Shown piece after piece: positions 32,459 to 41,356 of a stretch of DNA of 47,667 nucleotides. A model generated the notes under the pieces. That model did not search any database. It was not told the DNA's origin and saw nothing but the letters and a program-made list of their open reading frames with translations. How positions within the stretch are numbered: the first letter of the stretch is position 1; each line of letters begins with the position of its first letter. The DNA is from Butyrivibrio sp. (lineage in GTDB: Bacteria; Bacillota; Clostridia; Lachnospirales; Lachnospiraceae): NCBI GenBank assembly GCA_015056565.1, contig SVGB01000020.1:1-47667 (forward strand), read 5' to 3'. The translations under genes and the position numbers were made by a program.

Positions 32459-33264
32459 TACTCGATGTAACTGATCTTCATATTGAATTCCATGACTCTG
32501 ATACTCCTTTTGTGGCAGTTGAGGATTTTGACCTGATGCTTGGAAAGGGTGAGATCGTCGGGATAGTTGGAGAGTCAGGCTCTGGAAAGAGCATGAGCGC
32601 TCTTGCCATAGCAGGTCTCCTTAACAGAAAGAGCCTTAAAAAGAGTGGACGGATAATGTTTGATGGAAACGACCTTCTGACCTGTGACAGAAAAACTCTA
32701 AGGTCCTACCAGGGGGATGAGATATCCATCATCTTCCAGGAGCCTATGACAAGCCTTAATCCTGTTAAGAGGATTGGATGGCAGGTGGAAGAGCCTCTTT
32801 TCATTCATCATCCTGAGGTGTCAAAGGATGCCAGGAAGACTATGGCTATAGAGATGCTAAGATCTGTGGGCCTTGAAAATGCTGAGGATGTTTACTGCAT
32901 GTATCCTCATGAGCTTTCTGGTGGAATGAGACAGAGAGTCATGATCGCAGCAGCCATGATCGGAGATCCCAAGATACTTATTGCAGATGAACCGACAACG
33001 GCTTTGGATGTGACGGTACAGGCCCAGATCGTTGACCTTCTGAAAAAGCTCAACAAAGAAAGAAAAACTTCCATTATTTTTATATCCCACGACCTTAGCC
33101 TTGTTAATCAGCTATGCCAAAGAGTCATTGTAATGCAGGAAGGCAAGATAGTAGAGTCTGGTAGAACCAGTGATATTTTCACAAGACCAAGAGATCCTTA
33201 TACAAAAAAGCTTATAGCAGCGATACCAAGGATCGATCTTTCAAGGGATGAAAACCATGAGTGA
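32449..33264 (+). CDS. ABC transporter ATP-binding protein, NikD/DppD type (short form)
   Basis: The 271-residue ATPase has Walker A GESGSGKS (41-48), signature LSGGMRQR and Walker [13 protein letters not shown], followed by the H-loop ISHDLSLV. It ends soon after PRDPYTKKLIAAIPR and lacks the cysteine-bearing oligo_HPY tail of OppD/DppD proteins (compare 43825-44811). This short form is usual in NikD-like ATPases. It powers transport with the next ATPase. Confidence 0.9.
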   Translation: MEIILDVTDLHIEFHDSDTPFVAVEDFDLMLGKGEIVGIVGESGSGKSMSALAIAGLLNRKSLKKSGRIMFDGNDLLTCDRKTLRSYQGDEISIIFQEPMTSLNPVKRIGWQVEEPLFIHHPEVSKDARKTMAIEMLRSVGLENAEDVYCMYPHELSGGMRQRVMIAAAMIGDPKILIADEPTTALDVTVQAQIVDLLKKLNKERKTSIIFISHDLSLVNQLCQRVIVMQEGKIVESGRTSDIFTRPRDPYTKKLIAAIPRIDLSRDENHE

Positions 33265-34015
33265 CAGAGATGTTTTAAAAGTGGCTGATCTATCTGTTTT
33301 TTATAAGAACAGAAAGAGAAAGCTCTTTTCCAAAAAGAATAAGAAGATCCAGGCTCTCTTTAATGTATCAGTTAACATGGAGGAGGGAGAGGTGCTGGCA
33401 ATAGCTGGTGAGTCAGGAAGTGGCAAGTCTACCTTGGCAAGGGCAATTGTGGGCATCAATAAAGACTATACTGGGACTATCTGGCAGAAGTACGAAAGAC
33501 CCCAGATGGTTTTCCAGGATCCATACAGTTCTCTTAACCCGGCTAAGAAGATAGGCTGGCTTTTAGAGGAACCCTTAAGAGTCGATAAGACAAGGAACTG
33601 GACTAAGGACGAGATGGAAAAGAGGGTCCTTCAGACCCTTGAAGAGATAGAGCTTCCGGTCAGTATACTTGACAGATATCCTGCGCAGCTTTCAGGCGGT
33701 CAGAGGCAGAGGGTGTGCATTGGAATTGCTCTTATGAGATCCCCTAAGCTCCTCATAGCAGATGAGCCGGTTTCTGCTCTTGACGTCACTATTCAGGCGC
33801 AGATATTAGAGCTCCTTGAAAACTTACATAGAAAGCACGGAATTTCTATCATATTTATATCCCATGACCTGAGAGTGGTCTATAAGATCAGTGACCATGT
33901 TATGATCATGAAGGACGGCAGGGTGGTAGAATATGGCCAGACAAGGGAACTTTACAGAAATCCCCAGGCTGAATATACCAAGAACCTTTTAAAAGCAGCA
34001 GGAATAATGAATTAA
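33257..34015 (+). CDS. ABC transporter ATP-binding protein, NikE/DppF type (short form)
   Basis: The 252-residue ATPase has Walker [10 protein letters not shown] (51-59), signature LSGGQRQR and Walker [13 protein letters not shown], and ends at about AEYTKNLLKAAG, also without an oligo_HPY tail. ATG 33257 overlaps the previous stop by 8 bases and has AAGGG upstream; ATG 33248 is also in frame. It closes a five-gene importer operon. Confidence 0.9.
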   Translation: MSDRDVLKVADLSVFYKNRKRKLFSKKNKKIQALFNVSVNMEEGEVLAIAGESGSGKSTLARAIVGINKDYTGTIWQKYERPQMVFQDPYSSLNPAKKIGWLLEEPLRVDKTRNWTKDEMEKRVLQTLEEIELPVSILDRYPAQLSGGQRQRVCIGIALMRSPKLLIADEPVSALDVTIQAQILELLENLHRKHGISIIFISHDLRVVYKISDHVMIMKDGRVVEYGQTRELYRNPQAEYTKNLLKAAGIMN

Positions 34016-34133
34016 TTCTTCATTGTTTATAGGATTTTTAGGATTTTTTTATTATAATGTTGTAAATATATTGTTATAAGATGCCGAAATACTTTGTGAG
34101 CCACAATGGTAGAAGAGAAAGGAGGAATAAGAT

Positions 34134-34556
34134 ATGGCGTTGAACGGACTTAATGGTTATATCTCGAATTACAATGCGTATAATATTCCCTCTGCTACTG
34201 ATAACTCACAGGTAAGACAGAATCCGGCAGAAACTCAGGATGTCAAGACTTCCAGCGAGCAGCAGCAAAAACCTGAAGAAAAAAAGAATAGTTTAGATCT
34301 TACTGTAGAAGTACCATCCAGGGAAAACGCATCCATAGAGAATGTCGCTATATCCTTTGGACAGTATGATGGCAACTCAATTGATCTATTTGGAGATATG
34401 GGACTTGCATCAAGAGATATGAAACAGGCAATCTCAGGTATGCAGAAGGACCAGCTCCTTCATGAGTACCAGTACTTCGTAGGTAAGGACTTGAGCGGAC
34501 AGCAGAGCAACATCGTTGCTGGAACAGAAGATGGTGTGGTTGTAAGACTTCACTGA
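34134..34556 (+). CDS. Small hypothetical protein with Tyr/Asn-rich N-terminus
   Basis: I do not recognise this 140-residue protein. It has no signal peptide or membrane segment. The N-terminus (LNGLNGYISNYNAYN) is Tyr/Asn/Ser-rich and resembles that of the flagellin-like protein at 40567 (SSGYNDYSAYSTI). Residues about 30-55 are a Gln/Glu/Lys-rich linker; 60-140 look like a compact alpha/beta domain (ISFGQYDGNSIDLFGD, MQKDQLLHEYQYFVG). AAGGAGG precedes the start, TATAAT at 34053-34058 is a possible -10, and a terminator follows, so it is monocistronic. A role in flagellar or export functions is only a guess from the shared N-terminus. Confidence 0.65.
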   Translation: MALNGLNGYISNYNAYNIPSATDNSQVRQNPAETQDVKTSSEQQQKPEEKKNSLDLTVEVPSRENASIENVAISFGQYDGNSIDLFGDMGLASRDMKQAISGMQKDQLLHEYQYFVGKDLSGQQSNIVAGTEDGVVVRLH

Positions 34557-34571
34557 TATATTCAGACTTTC

Positions 34572-34606
34572 AGAGTCGGAGAAATATCTTTCTCCGGCTC
34601 TTTTTT
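34572..34606 (+). terminator. Rho-independent terminator of the small hypothetical gene
   Basis: AGAGTCGGAGAAA pairs with TTTCTCCGGCTCT (one mismatch) and is followed by six T. Confidence 0.88.
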
Positions 34607-34657
34607 ATTGGCTGATCTTCATGGTAAAATATATCCTGTATGTTTACAGAAGATAAT

Positions 34658-37252
34658 ATGAATAAAAAAGTTAATATTGTGCATTGCCTTATTTCAGCTG
34701 TTTTTATACTGGCGATGTTTTTTTTAGTGCTTGCAGCAGCTCATATTGCGCTTTTTGGTGATAAGACTTTTTTGATGTATGACCTAAAGAGGCAGTATGC
34801 TGATTACTATGCCTATTACAGAACGATCCTAAGGGGCAAAAACAACATTTTCTATTCTTTTGCGACCACCCTTGGTTCAGGAACCATTGGATTTTATGCC
34901 TATTATCTGACAAGTCCGTTTATTTTGATCCTCTCTCTGTTTAGTCAAGACAGGATGTATGTTGGCATTACCTTTATAATTGGCATAAAGCTCATGCTGG
35001 CAGCCTTTATCATGGATTTTACGCTTCAGAAAGCCTTTGGGATTTCAAAGAGAGTTTCTGCAACTGACATTACGAGCGCATCTATATACATTGGCTCAGT
35101 TTCATGGGCTTTTTCAGGATTTCTTTTTGCCCACAGCATGAATCTGATGTGGATAGATGTTGTAATGCTGTTGCCACTGTATATCTATTTTCTTGAAAAG
35201 CTCCTTGTGAAAAAAGAGAGAGCACCATTTATCATAGTTCTGGCTGCCATGGCCCTTCTAAACTATTACATAACCTATCAGGTTGTGATATTTACCGCGC
35301 TGTGGACCATAAGCCGCATAGTGGTTCTGGGTCTTAAAAAGCCCATAATATGTATTGTCAGGGTAGTCTATTCATCAGCTATAGCTGGGGCTATATCAGC
35401 ATTTCTTATGATTCCTACGTTCTTGGAGCTCATGGATAGCCCCAAGGATATAACCCTGCTTGGGATGAAACTAAAAAATAACAACCTGTCACTGGTGGAC
35501 CTGTTGTCCAAGCTTCCAACTCTTGCTTATGATGAAATTGAGCCAAGATTTGGATATCCCCAGCTTTTCTGCGGCGTTTTGCTGGTGGCATTTCTTATAA
35601 TCTATTTTCTTTCAAAAGAGATTTCTCTAAGAGAGCGCATCAGTATGTTGGCGCTTTTAGTTATCATGTCGCTGTCCATGGGAATCGATATGATAAACAT
35701 CGTATGGCATGCAGGAATGGAGCCTTCAGGGCACCCATACAGGCAGGCGTTCTTCTTTGTGTTTATAGTTATTCTGTGCGCTGTGAGAGCTCTTTTATTG
35801 ATCGAAAAAGAAAAGGGAATTATTATTCCCGGGATCACGCTGCTTATAATGCTCATAGGTCTTTTCCTCATAAGAAGAGGCGGCTATGATCACATTTCCA
35901 ATAAGACAATAATTGCAAATCTTGCGCTTATCATTTTGTATCTGGCAGGTGTATTCATACTGTTTAATTCAGGAAAGAATAAGGCAAAGGCTGTAGCAGC
36001 TATCTTGCCGTTATTTCTTTTGATAAATATCCTTGATCTTACAGAAAATGCTTACTATACCTACGGCTATCAGGCTCTTAAATGCGAGAGTGCTGCGGAG
36101 TATTCAAGGACTGTCAGGGACAACAAAGAGGCTGTCTTAAATGTTTGCGGAAATGACAGATATTTTTACAGAATGGAAAACCTCGTTCCCAGACAGCAGA
36201 ATGATGCGCTTCAGTACGACTTTAATGGGATCACTCATTACAGTTCTGCCGGGCTTATCTATGCCAGGTATTTTCTGCAGAGACTAGGCTATAATGACGA
36301 TGGCCTCTACACAAGCTACGGTCATGACAACACGGAGACTGCGGATTCTCTTTTGGGGATCAAGTATCTGATTGGAGATGGAAATGTACCCGTCCATGAG
36401 AATTATCAGTTGTTTCAAGAGGGGGCAAGAAGTAGCTACTACAATCCATATGCCCTTTCAATAGCTGTTGGGACCAGAGATTTTAATCTTGAAAAAGTAG
36501 CTGATACAAAAAGCCCACAGCCTGACCCTTCTATGCCTCATGTCCCAAGACTTGATCCATTTGCGCTTCAGGAGGATGTATACACAAGGATAACAGGCAA
36601 GACGCAGAATATATTTGTAAATGCAGATGTTTCCGGGGGAGAACTGCTTAAAACTGATGGCAGGTTCAAAAAAATCTTTGAGGTAACACCGGCAAAAGAT
36701 GGGGAGATGTACCTCTATCTTGATGGGCTGATCGGGGCAGGGGAAGGTCTGTCCATATATATTGACGATGAGTTTTTATCAAGCTATGGCAATCTTTCCT
36801 GTACCAAGGTACTGAATCTGGGTTACAGAAATAAAGGTGAGAGCTTTACTGCTACTGTTTTTGCTGAGAATGAGAATGATGATTTCGGAGAAGCTGTTTT
36901 TGTAACTGAGGATATAAGCGCTCTTGAAAGTGCATATAATGATGCCATGGCTATGAGCTGCCTTGTTACAAGGCTAAGTTCTTCACGCCTTAAGGTGGAG
37001 AGCGGGGACTGCGATGGGATTCTTTTGACTATCCCCTATGAAGACGGCTGGAATATAAAGGTTGATGGTAAAAAAGTAGCTCCATTTTCTGTATATGACT
37101 GCTTTATGTATGTGCCAACAGGCCAAAGCGGCGAAAGCCATATTGTTGAAATGAGTTTTGTTCCAAGGGGAATTGTTTTGGGAAGCATTATCACGATCTT
37201 TGGAATCCTTGGCTTTATTCTTGTGGCAGTACTTGACAGGAGGCAGCTATGA
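34658..37252 (+). CDS. YfhO family multi-pass membrane protein (GT-C glycosyltransferase-like)
   Basis: The 864-residue protein resembles YfhO membrane proteins: about 12-14 hydrophobic segments over residues 1-470, the first loop GDKTFLMYDLKRQYADYY with acidic residues where GT-C enzymes have their catalytic Asp, AHSMNLMWIDVVMLLPLY and SGHPYRQAFFFVF. A long external domain (about 475-835) and a last membrane helix follow. YfhO proteins are linked to sugar transfer onto cell-envelope polymers such as lipoteichoic acid. The frame opens at 34640, but that lies about 10 bases after a TGG-TAAAAT promoter element, so ATG 34658 is preferred. It overlaps the CotH gene by ATGA. Confidence 0.8.
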   Translation: MNKKVNIVHCLISAVFILAMFFLVLAAAHIALFGDKTFLMYDLKRQYADYYAYYRTILRGKNNIFYSFATTLGSGTIGFYAYYLTSPFILILSLFSQDRMYVGITFIIGIKLMLAAFIMDFTLQKAFGISKRVSATDITSASIYIGSVSWAFSGFLFAHSMNLMWIDVVMLLPLYIYFLEKLLVKKERAPFIIVLAAMALLNYYITYQVVIFTALWTISRIVVLGLKKPIICIVRVVYSSAIAGAISAFLMIPTFLELMDSPKDITLLGMKLKNNNLSLVDLLSKLPTLAYDEIEPRFGYPQLFCGVLLVAFLIIYFLSKEISLRERISMLALLVIMSLSMGIDMINIVWHAGMEPSGHPYRQAFFFVFIVILCAVRALLLIEKEKGIIIPGITLLIMLIGLFLIRRGGYDHISNKTIIANLALIILYLAGVFILFNSGKNKAKAVAAILPLFLLINILDLTENAYYTYGYQALKCESAAEYSRTVRDNKEAVLNVCGNDRYFYRMENLVPRQQNDALQYDFNGITHYSSAGLIYARYFLQRLGYNDDGLYTSYGHDNTETADSLLGIKYLIGDGNVPVHENYQLFQEGARSSYYNPYALSIAVGTRDFNLEKVADTKSPQPDPSMPHVPRLDPFALQEDVYTRITGKTQNIFVNADVSGGELLKTDGRFKKIFEVTPAKDGEMYLYLDGLIGAGEGLSIYIDDEFLSSYGNLSCTKVLNLGYRNKGESFTATVFAENENDDFGEAVFVTEDISALESAYNDAMAMSCLVTRLSSSRLKVESGDCDGILLTIPYEDGWNIKVDGKKVAPFSVYDCFMYVPTGQSGESHIVEMSFVPRGIVLGSIITIFGILGFILVAVLDRRQL

Positions 37253-38769
37253 AAAAGAAGATTCGCCTTTGTCTTTATGCCGCAGTGATCCTTATTTGCA
37301 TTTTCTTTGTGGCATTTATCACTGCAAGGGATTTAAAGTCCAGGGGCATGGATGTGACAGACTTTATGTATGCCAGTTTTGGCAAGTACAAGATAAATGC
37401 ATTTGAAAGTGAAGGGGAGTACTATTTCTTTTTACCTTCATTCTTAAATGAAGATGACTTGAAGCTTTCTTATGAAGCTAAAAAGCATGATATCAAGTAC
37501 CTTAGATCAGAGAATATCCCATCTGTCTTTTTGAAAACAAAGTCTAAAAGTCTTGACCGGATCTTATCTGACAAGGATTACAAGGAATCAGGCAGGATCA
37601 CTGTTTTTGATAAGGACGGAAATGAAAGCCTTAGTCTGGGACTTGAGTATATCAAGGGAAGGGGCAACTACTCCTGGAATAACTGGGATAAAAAGCCCTT
37701 TAAAATAAAGCTTGAAAAAGATGCGTCTGTACTTGGGCTGGGAAATGGCAAGGATTATGCTTTTATTGCCAATGCATCAGATGCAACTCTGATAAGAAAT
37801 GCCATCGCAAGGGACTTGGAAGAGGCAGTAGGAGTGCCTTTTGCCGGAAACGGCAGATTTGTGGATCTTTATATCAACGGGGATTACATGGGCAATTACT
37901 ATCTTTGCCCCAGTATTGAAATTGGCACTGACAGAGTCAATATTACAGATATCGATATAAGTCAGAGCAAGATCCTTGCCAAGCTAAACAGTGATGCACT
38001 GATCCCTTATGAGACGTCGCAGGTCAAAGGATGGAACATACCTGACGGTACATCTGATATCACTGGCGGATACCTGGTAGAAAGAGAATTTGGCGATCGA
38101 TACAAGCTTGAGTACGGGGAAATAAAAAATGGTTTCATCACCAGTAATGATGAGCATTTTATAGTGACTTCGCCCCAGTACTGCAGCGTAAATGAGATAA
38201 ATTACATTTCTGAGTTTTTTGAGCAGGCAGAAAAAGAGATACTGGGACAGGAGCCTTTGGGAAACATCGTTGATATAGACTCTTTTGCCAAGAGATACCT
38301 TGTGGAAGAGGTGATCAAAAACTACGATGGCGGAGTCAGCAGCTGTTACTATTATAAGGATTCTGACCTGGTGGATGGTAAGCTCTATGCAGGCCCTGGC
38401 TGGGATTTTGATATGAGCCTTGGCAACTATCTTGACTGGATGGAGTATCACGACGAAGATGCCACAGGTATAACAAAGCTTTACCTTTCCGAGCATTCTA
38501 GTATATACTATAAAAAGCTTGCTCAGAACGAGGACTTTATAGGCGCAGTTAAGGGGTATTACAACAGCACTGCAAGGCCTTTTATGGAGTATCTCGTAGA
38601 GGAAGGCATAGATGCCTATGAAAAAGAGCTTATGGCTTCAGCTAAAATGGACAGTATCCGCTGGAAAGATATGTATGCGGAGAATGGCTATGCGGCTGGA
38701 GATCCCAAGGAGTATGAGGATCTCAAGGCTTTCATAAGACAAAGGATAGAGTTCCTTAACAAAGAGTAG
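37249..38769 (+). CDS. CotH family (atypical kinase fold) protein, membrane-anchored
   Basis: The 506-residue protein has one N-terminal membrane helix (about 5-25), then a CotH-like domain: the YIKGRGNYSWNNWDKKPFKI segment with the probable ATP-binding lysine, DATLIRNAIARDL, FVDLYINGDYMGNYYLCPSIE and the metal-binding GPGWDFDMSLGNY. Bacillus CotH is a spore-coat protein kinase; many vegetative homologues are uncharacterised. The enzyme should act outside the membrane or at its surface. Start overlaps the YfhO stop (ATGA); VTC gene 7 bases downstream. It may phosphorylate an envelope polymer or protein. Confidence 0.85.
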   Translation: MKKKIRLCLYAAVILICIFFVAFITARDLKSRGMDVTDFMYASFGKYKINAFESEGEYYFFLPSFLNEDDLKLSYEAKKHDIKYLRSENIPSVFLKTKSKSLDRILSDKDYKESGRITVFDKDGNESLSLGLEYIKGRGNYSWNNWDKKPFKIKLEKDASVLGLGNGKDYAFIANASDATLIRNAIARDLEEAVGVPFAGNGRFVDLYINGDYMGNYYLCPSIEIGTDRVNITDIDISQSKILAKLNSDALIPYETSQVKGWNIPDGTSDITGGYLVEREFGDRYKLEYGEIKNGFITSNDEHFIVTSPQYCSVNEINYISEFFEQAEKEILGQEPLGNIVDIDSFAKRYLVEEVIKNYDGGVSSCYYYKDSDLVDGKLYAGPGWDFDMSLGNYLDWMEYHDEDATGITKLYLSEHSSIYYKKLAQNEDFIGAVKGYYNSTARPFMEYLVEEGIDAYEKELMASAKMDSIRWKDMYAENGYAAGDPKEYEDLKAFIRQRIEFLNKE

Positions 38770-38776
38770 ATCATAG

Positions 38777-39499
38777 ATGTATTACAGAGTAGAAGATAAG
38801 TATTTTATATATGAAGATCAAATTGCATATCTGACAAGCCGGCTAAAAGAGATAATGGACTATGATGAGCATAGTATTGATGGCGGATATCTTATTCGAA
38901 GTGTTTATTTTGATGATGATACTGACAGCGCTCTTTTGGAAAATGAGGCTGGTGTTGATGAGAGAGAAAAGTTCAGGATCCGCACCTACGAAAGAGATGA
39001 CAGCTTCATAAGGCTTGAAGAAAAGAGCAAGAAAAGTGGTCTGACCCACAAGGAATCGGTTGTTATCAGTAAGGATATGGTCAAGACTCTTTTGCAGGAT
39101 GGATGCAGTGCAGAAAGGGCTCCACTAAACTCTTCCTGTCTTCTTAATGAAAACGGATTTCTTTTCAAAAAGCTCTATGCTAAGATGAATACGTCTTTGC
39201 TGCACCCTGTGACTATCGTTGAGTACGAGAGACAGGCTTTTGTTGAGAAGGTTGGAAATGTGAGGATCACCTTTGACAAGAATATCGGTGCATCAGAGTA
39301 TGTGGACAGATTCTTTGAAGAGGATGTTTATACAAGACCGGTTCTTGAGCCTGGTGCTCACATACTGGAAGTTAAATATGACGAGTTTTTACCTGAATAT
39401 ATCCAGCAGATATTAGAAACTGGAACACTTCAGAGAACAGCCTTTTCAAAATATACTATGGCAAGAAGAAATTATGAACAGATTGGAGAATTATTATGA
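38777..39499 (+). CDS. VTC-domain polyphosphate polymerase-like protein
   Basis: The 240-residue protein matches the VTC domain (CYTH/TTM superfamily tunnel fold): YRVEDKYFI (Lys8), IRSVYFDD, KFRIRTYE (Arg67, Arg69), LEEKSKK (Glu81, Lys83), VEYERQAF, ITFDKNI and the late LEVKYDEFLPEYI. All charged residues expected to hold phosphate chains and metal are there, so it looks active. The yeast Vtc4 domain makes polyphosphate from ATP. It overlaps the DUF4956 gene by ATGA, which suggests that polyphosphate could be passed to or across that membrane protein. Confidence 0.85.
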   Translation: MYYRVEDKYFIYEDQIAYLTSRLKEIMDYDEHSIDGGYLIRSVYFDDDTDSALLENEAGVDEREKFRIRTYERDDSFIRLEEKSKKSGLTHKESVVISKDMVKTLLQDGCSAERAPLNSSCLLNENGFLFKKLYAKMNTSLLHPVTIVEYERQAFVEKVGNVRITFDKNIGASEYVDRFFEEDVYTRPVLEPGAHILEVKYDEFLPEYIQQILETGTLQRTAFSKYTMARRNYEQIGELL

Positions 39500-40170
39500 G
39501 TTTTCAGGACGCGCTTAAAAAATCAATATTTGAGGGATTTACAGCAAACGATATCCCTGTAAGCCAGACAGTGGCTGTGCTTGCTTTTACATTCTGTATA
39601 GGACTTTACCTGTTTTTTATCTACAGGCTTATAAATAAGACTTCTCTTTACAACAGGAGCTTCCACATTGCAATGGCAATGATCTCAGTGGTTACAGCAG
39701 GTATCATTCTTGCTATGCAGTCAAGTATCGTTATTTCCCTTGGTATGGTCGGCGCTCTTTCAATCGTAAGATTCAGAACTGCCATCAAGGATACCATGGA
39801 CCTGCTCTTTTTATTCTGGTCCATTGGGGAGGGCATAATATGCGGCGCAGGACTTTTTGAGCTTGCAGTGGTTGTGGCTCTTCTTGTGACAGCAGGTATT
39901 CTTATCCTTGAGCTTATCCCTATCAATAAAAAGCCATATGTGCTTGTGGTAAATAGTAAGGATGCAGATTCAGAGGAAGAGATAGTTAAGAGAATTGCAG
40001 ATAATTCAAAGGGCTACAGGATCAAATCCAGAAACCTCAAAAAGAGCGGCCTTGATATGATAGTTGAAGTAGCAACATCCTCAGAAAAAGAGCTTATAGG
40101 AAGCCTTAATGAACTGGAGACTGTAGTGAATGTATCTCTTCTTACCCACGAGGGAGAAGTAAGGATCTGA
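39496..40170 (+). CDS. DUF4956 membrane protein, partner of the VTC protein
   Basis: The 224-residue protein has four hydrophobic segments (residues about 24-160) with the conserved cytosolic/membrane motif GMVGALSIVRFRTAIKDTMDLLFLFWSIGEGI, then a small soluble C-terminal domain with an ACT/GlnB-like strand pattern. DUF4956 proteins are frequently encoded beside VTC and CotH genes; function is unknown. A channel or anchor for the VTC protein is plausible. It is the last gene of the four-gene operon, followed by a terminator. Confidence 0.85.
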   Translation: MSFQDALKKSIFEGFTANDIPVSQTVAVLAFTFCIGLYLFFIYRLINKTSLYNRSFHIAMAMISVVTAGIILAMQSSIVISLGMVGALSIVRFRTAIKDTMDLLFLFWSIGEGIICGAGLFELAVVVALLVTAGILILELIPINKKPYVLVVNSKDADSEEEIVKRIADNSKGYRIKSRNLKKSGLDMIVEVATSSEKELIGSLNELETVVNVSLLTHEGEVRI

Positions 40171-40191
40171 CAATAAGATGAACACAAGAAA

Positions 40192-40221
40192 ACCACCTGC
40201 TGTTGCAGGTGGTATTTTTTT
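40192..40221 (+). terminator. Rho-independent terminator of the YfhO-CotH-VTC-DUF4956 operon
   Basis: ACCACCTGC (40192-40200) and GCAGGTGGT (40205-40213) enclose TGTT and are followed by ATTTTTTT. Confidence 0.93.
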
Positions 40222-40566
40222 GGGAGGAGGGGTTGTCGGGTGGGGAACCAGACAACCCGTGTATGAAAAAAAGTATTGTTGGGGGTTCAGAAGTTTTTGT
40301 CTTCTGATGAGTATTATATTAAACGGAATATTTTGCCAAATTATGTCAGAACTCTAAAAGAAATATAATCTATTCTAAAATAAATACAAACTTAATAAAC
40401 AAAAGAAATGCAGGGAGATTTAATTACTAAAAGGCTTATTCTGATCTGAAACTTGGTTTCATTTCGACGTAAAAAAGATGGATTTTCTATGGATTTTTCG
40501 AAAAGATGTTAATACTATAGGCTTAGATAGATGTAGTTTTTCGTTTTTCTCGCAAGGAGGCAGACT
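40222..40566 (+). other. Intergenic region upstream of the flagellin-like gene
   Basis: There is no gene-sized frame in these 345 bases. A G-rich inverted repeat (GGGTTGTC at 40230-40237 with GACAACCC at 40251-40258) begins the region. The rest is AT-rich. Near the gene there is a possible -10 TACTAT (40514-40519) and a strong AAGGAGG site. I could not place a convincing sigma-28 promoter. Confidence 0.5.
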
Positions 40567-41334
40567 ATGAGTAGTATAGGTGCTATTTCTTCAGGCTATA
40601 ATGATTATTCAGCATATTCAACTATAACAAATGGCGGACAGATAACTAAGGCATCAGAGGATGCAGCAGGGCTTGCTATACAGGAAAAGACAGAGTCTCA
40701 GGTTAGAGGTCTTGATCAGGGAGCAGAGAATCTTAAAGATGGAGAATCACTTCTTAAGATCGAGGATGGAGCACTTGATCAGGTTACAGACTATCTTCAG
40801 TCTATCAAAGAGCTTTCTGTAAAGGCTATGAACGGAACCTTGTCAGATGATGACAAGCAGTCCATCCAGGATCAGATAAAAGAATATATGGAAGGCATTG
40901 AGGATATTGCTGGCAACACAACCTTTAATGAAAAGCAGCTCCTTAATGGTGATAACAAGCTTTCTGTAGCAACAGATGGCAATGGCAATGAGAAACAGGT
41001 GTCTACAACAGATTCAACTCTCAGAGCACTTGGAATCGAAGGCTATGACGTTACCAAAGACTTTGACATGACAGATATAGACAAGGCTCTTGAAAAGGTT
41101 ACCGGTTCAAGGACAAACATTGGAGCAGAGAGCAATGGCGTAGAGCATGCTCTTACCTACAATTCACATGCAGCTCTTGAACTCAATGGATATCAGATGG
41201 ACAAGGAAGAGAATAGCAGCATAGAAGCATATCAGAAGATGAAGACCCAGCAAGCGCTGGAAACATATCAGAATACTCTCCAGAAAAAACAGATGGAAGA
41301 TGAAGAGCAGCAAAAGCTCAATGTATTCATGTAA
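40567..41334 (+). CDS. Atypical flagellin-like protein
   Basis: The 255-residue protein carries the flagellin D1 signature: KASEDAAGLAIQEKTESQVRGL (residues 28-49) and the following helix with NLKDGESLLKIEDGALDQV and FNEKQLLNG, then the C-terminal D1 remnant VTGSRTNIGAESNGVEHAL. Both D0 ends, needed for normal filament packing, are unusual: the N-terminal part is about 10 residues short and Tyr/Ser-rich (SSGYNDYSAYSTI), while the C-terminus ends in a Gln/Lys/Glu-rich helix (MKTQQALETYQNTLQKKQM) instead of the usual LLQ-type end. It has its own terminator. It may be a minor, regulatory or non-filament flagellin homologue; no other flagellar gene is in the window. Confidence 0.8.
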   Translation: MSSIGAISSGYNDYSAYSTITNGGQITKASEDAAGLAIQEKTESQVRGLDQGAENLKDGESLLKIEDGALDQVTDYLQSIKELSVKAMNGTLSDDDKQSIQDQIKEYMEGIEDIAGNTTFNEKQLLNGDNKLSVATDGNGNEKQVSTTDSTLRALGIEGYDVTKDFDMTDIDKALEKVTGSRTNIGAESNGVEHALTYNSHAALELNGYQMDKEENSSIEAYQKMKTQQALETYQNTLQKKQMEDEEQQKLNVFM

Positions 41335-41356
41335 AATGGGAGGATTAATATAAAAG

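Noticed and set aside
40400..40566. Sigma-28 (flagellar) promoter for the flagellin-like gene
   Set aside because: TAAA occurs at several places (for example near 40471), but none has a GCCGATAT-like element at the right spacing.
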